This document shows positions 14,735 to 15,652 of a stretch of 15,652 nucleotides of DNA, piece after piece. Every line of letters starts with the position of its first letter. The stretch's first letter is position 1. This DNA is from Nostoc sp. CHAB 5715 (lineage in GTDB: Bacteria; Cyanobacteriota; Cyanobacteriia; Cyanobacteriales; Nostocaceae). A program made the position numbers and the translations under genes. The notes under the pieces are model-generated. The model was not told the DNA's origin and did no database searches. It saw nothing but the letters and a program-made list of their open reading frames with translations. Location of the stretch: contig NZ_JAIVFR010000035.1 of assembly GCF_020829685.1 (NCBI RefSeq), forward strand, positions 1 to 15,652, written 5' to 3'.

Positions 14735-15652
14735 GATTAAAATTTAATTTTCTTCTTTTATCAAGATGAGAACGTCTAAACCATGAAATTACAATTACTT
14801 GGGTAGTTAACACTGCTAATACTGGGGGGATAAGTGGCACCCATCCAGCCAGTATAAAAATGCCAAAACATAAGCCAAATAGTGTTAAAAGTATTGCTAT
14901 CACCGCTAGTCCCAGGTGCAGAGGTTTGGAATAATACCACGCTATAATACCTCCTAATAATGACCATACCCATATCCAAACTGTCTCTATCCATCCAGAC
15001 CACCACCACAACAAGGGTCTGCGGTCTAAAACTGCACTGAGAATTTGACTTAGCATCTGTGCTTGTACGAACACCCCCGGTATCTGCTTTTGCTTCTGCT
15101 TTGCACTAGAACTGAATGGTGTCTTCCAATAATCGTTGGTGTTGGTAGGGGCAGAAAGACCAATAAGAATAACACGGTCTCTAAGTGATTGAATTGATTC
15201 TAATGGTATTTTTTCATCTAACACATCTCTCAAACTAACTTGCTCGGCAATTTTTTCAACAGAAGGGAGAGAACTATAATTTAACAATATTTGATAACCA
15301 GATGCATCAACTTTTTGATAACCGCTAGTGTGTTCGTTTAATTGCTTAAATACAACATTATCAATTTGTAAATAACCTGATTCTGTAACACTTGATCTTT
15401 TCCCTTCTTTATCTAAATAATGAAGTGCTAGTTGGAGATTAAAAGCATATTCTGTGGTACATAGAGATGTTGGAGGAGGAGTCAAATATAAAAGCTGGCG
15501 ACGAGCAATAACTTCATCATCTGCAACAAAATCACTAAAACTTAACCGTTCCTTTGGAACTCCATCAGGTGACGGAATCCCATCACTATCACCATCATCA
15601 TCAGTTGTAGCAACTTTGCACACAAAAAATAGACGATTATCCTGGCTAAAAC
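14727..15652 (-). CDS. CHASE2 sensor protein, 5' end beyond the window
   Basis: About 307 residues are visible; the frame stays open to the right edge, so the N-terminus and first membrane segment are outside. The visible part is the C-terminal half of a CHASE2 extracytoplasmic sensory domain: RLFFVCKVATTDD, a PDGVPKERLSFSDFV segment, VIARRQLLYL, and the hallmark RVILIGLSAPTNTNDYW with IPGVFVQAQMLSQIL. Three transmembrane helices follow (WIETVWIWVWSLLGGIIAWYY; GLAVIAILLTLFGLCFGIFI; VPLIPPVLAVLTTQVIVISW). The protein ends only about 16 residues later (RRSHLDKRRKLNFNHD). Usual CHASE2 proteins continue into a kinase, cyclase or other output domain; none is present here. The stop codon overlaps the DUF928 start by 8 bp. 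The GTG at 15623 is an internal codon, not the likely start. Confidence 0.88.
   Translation of the reverse strand, partial: FSQDNRLFFVCKVATTDDDGDSDGIPSPDGVPKERLSFSDFVADDEVIARRQLLYLTPPPTSLCTTEYAFNLQLALHYLDKEGKRSSVTESGYLQIDNVVFKQLNEHTSGYQKVDASGYQILLNYSSLPSVEKIAEQVSLRDVLDEKIPLESIQSLRDRVILIGLSAPTNTNDYWKTPFSSSAKQKQKQIPGVFVQAQMLSQILSAVLDRRPLLWWWSGWIETVWIWVWSLLGGIIAWYYSKPLHLGLAVIAILLTLFGLCFGIFILAGWVPLIPPVLAVLTTQVIVISWFRRSHLDKRRKLNFNHD

Noticed and set aside
1..15652. tRNA or rRNA genes
   Set aside because: I saw no T-loop consensus (GGTTCGAATCC or reverse complement) with a matching acceptor stem and no rRNA-like conserved blocks on either strand.

Overview
The window looks like chromosome from a filamentous, probably heterocystous, cyanobacterium. 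It contains four copies of the cyanobacterial HIP1 octamer GCGATCGC (1624, 1875, 5431, 7947), AT-rich spacers with cyanobacterial-type short interspersed repeats, and a gene set (CHAT-TPR, DUF928, CHASE2, two-partner secretion exoproteins) that commonly neighbours itself in Nostocales. The assignment is from sequence features alone; the genus is not determined.

Left part (1-2.55 kb): a gene graveyard around one intact gene. In order: a frameshifted minus-strand remnant running off the left edge; the 3' end of an antibiotic-biosynthesis-monooxygenase-type gene; an intact cutA-like gene (509-823); the first ~70 codons of an acireductone-dioxygenase-type cupin gene fused in frame to a piece of an IS4-type transposase; a short remnant resembling the start of a GIY-YIG-type gene; and a 3'-truncated plasmid/phage-type gene with a probable in-frame repeat insertion. 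A 390-bp spacer then holds interspersed repeats.

Main part (2.55-15.65 kb): everything is on the minus strand, so the biological order runs right to left. It starts with a CHASE2 sensor protein (5' end outside the window), overlapping by 8 bp a secreted DUF928 protein. Next is a filamentous-haemagglutinin-like exoprotein gene (tpsA copy 2) broken near codon 41 by a 93-bp MITE, then its outer-membrane transporter gene (tpsB), overlapping by 11 bp. A TPR-CHAT putative caspase-like protease follows. Beyond a 572-bp spacer is a second, intact exoprotein gene (tpsA copy 1), followed by only the first ~38 codons of a second tpsB. So a tpsA-tpsB pair has been duplicated and each copy has lost a different half: copy 1 kept the exoprotein, copy 2 kept the transporter.

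Working model (inference): TpsB exports the intact TpsA1 in trans to the cell surface. CHASE2 (periplasmic sensing, with no enzyme output domain visible), DUF928 (secreted) and the CHAT protein (likely secreted or periplasmic, with catalytic His and Cys both present) form an envelope-associated module around this exoprotein. The individual families are known; the joint function of such a cluster is, to my knowledge, not established.
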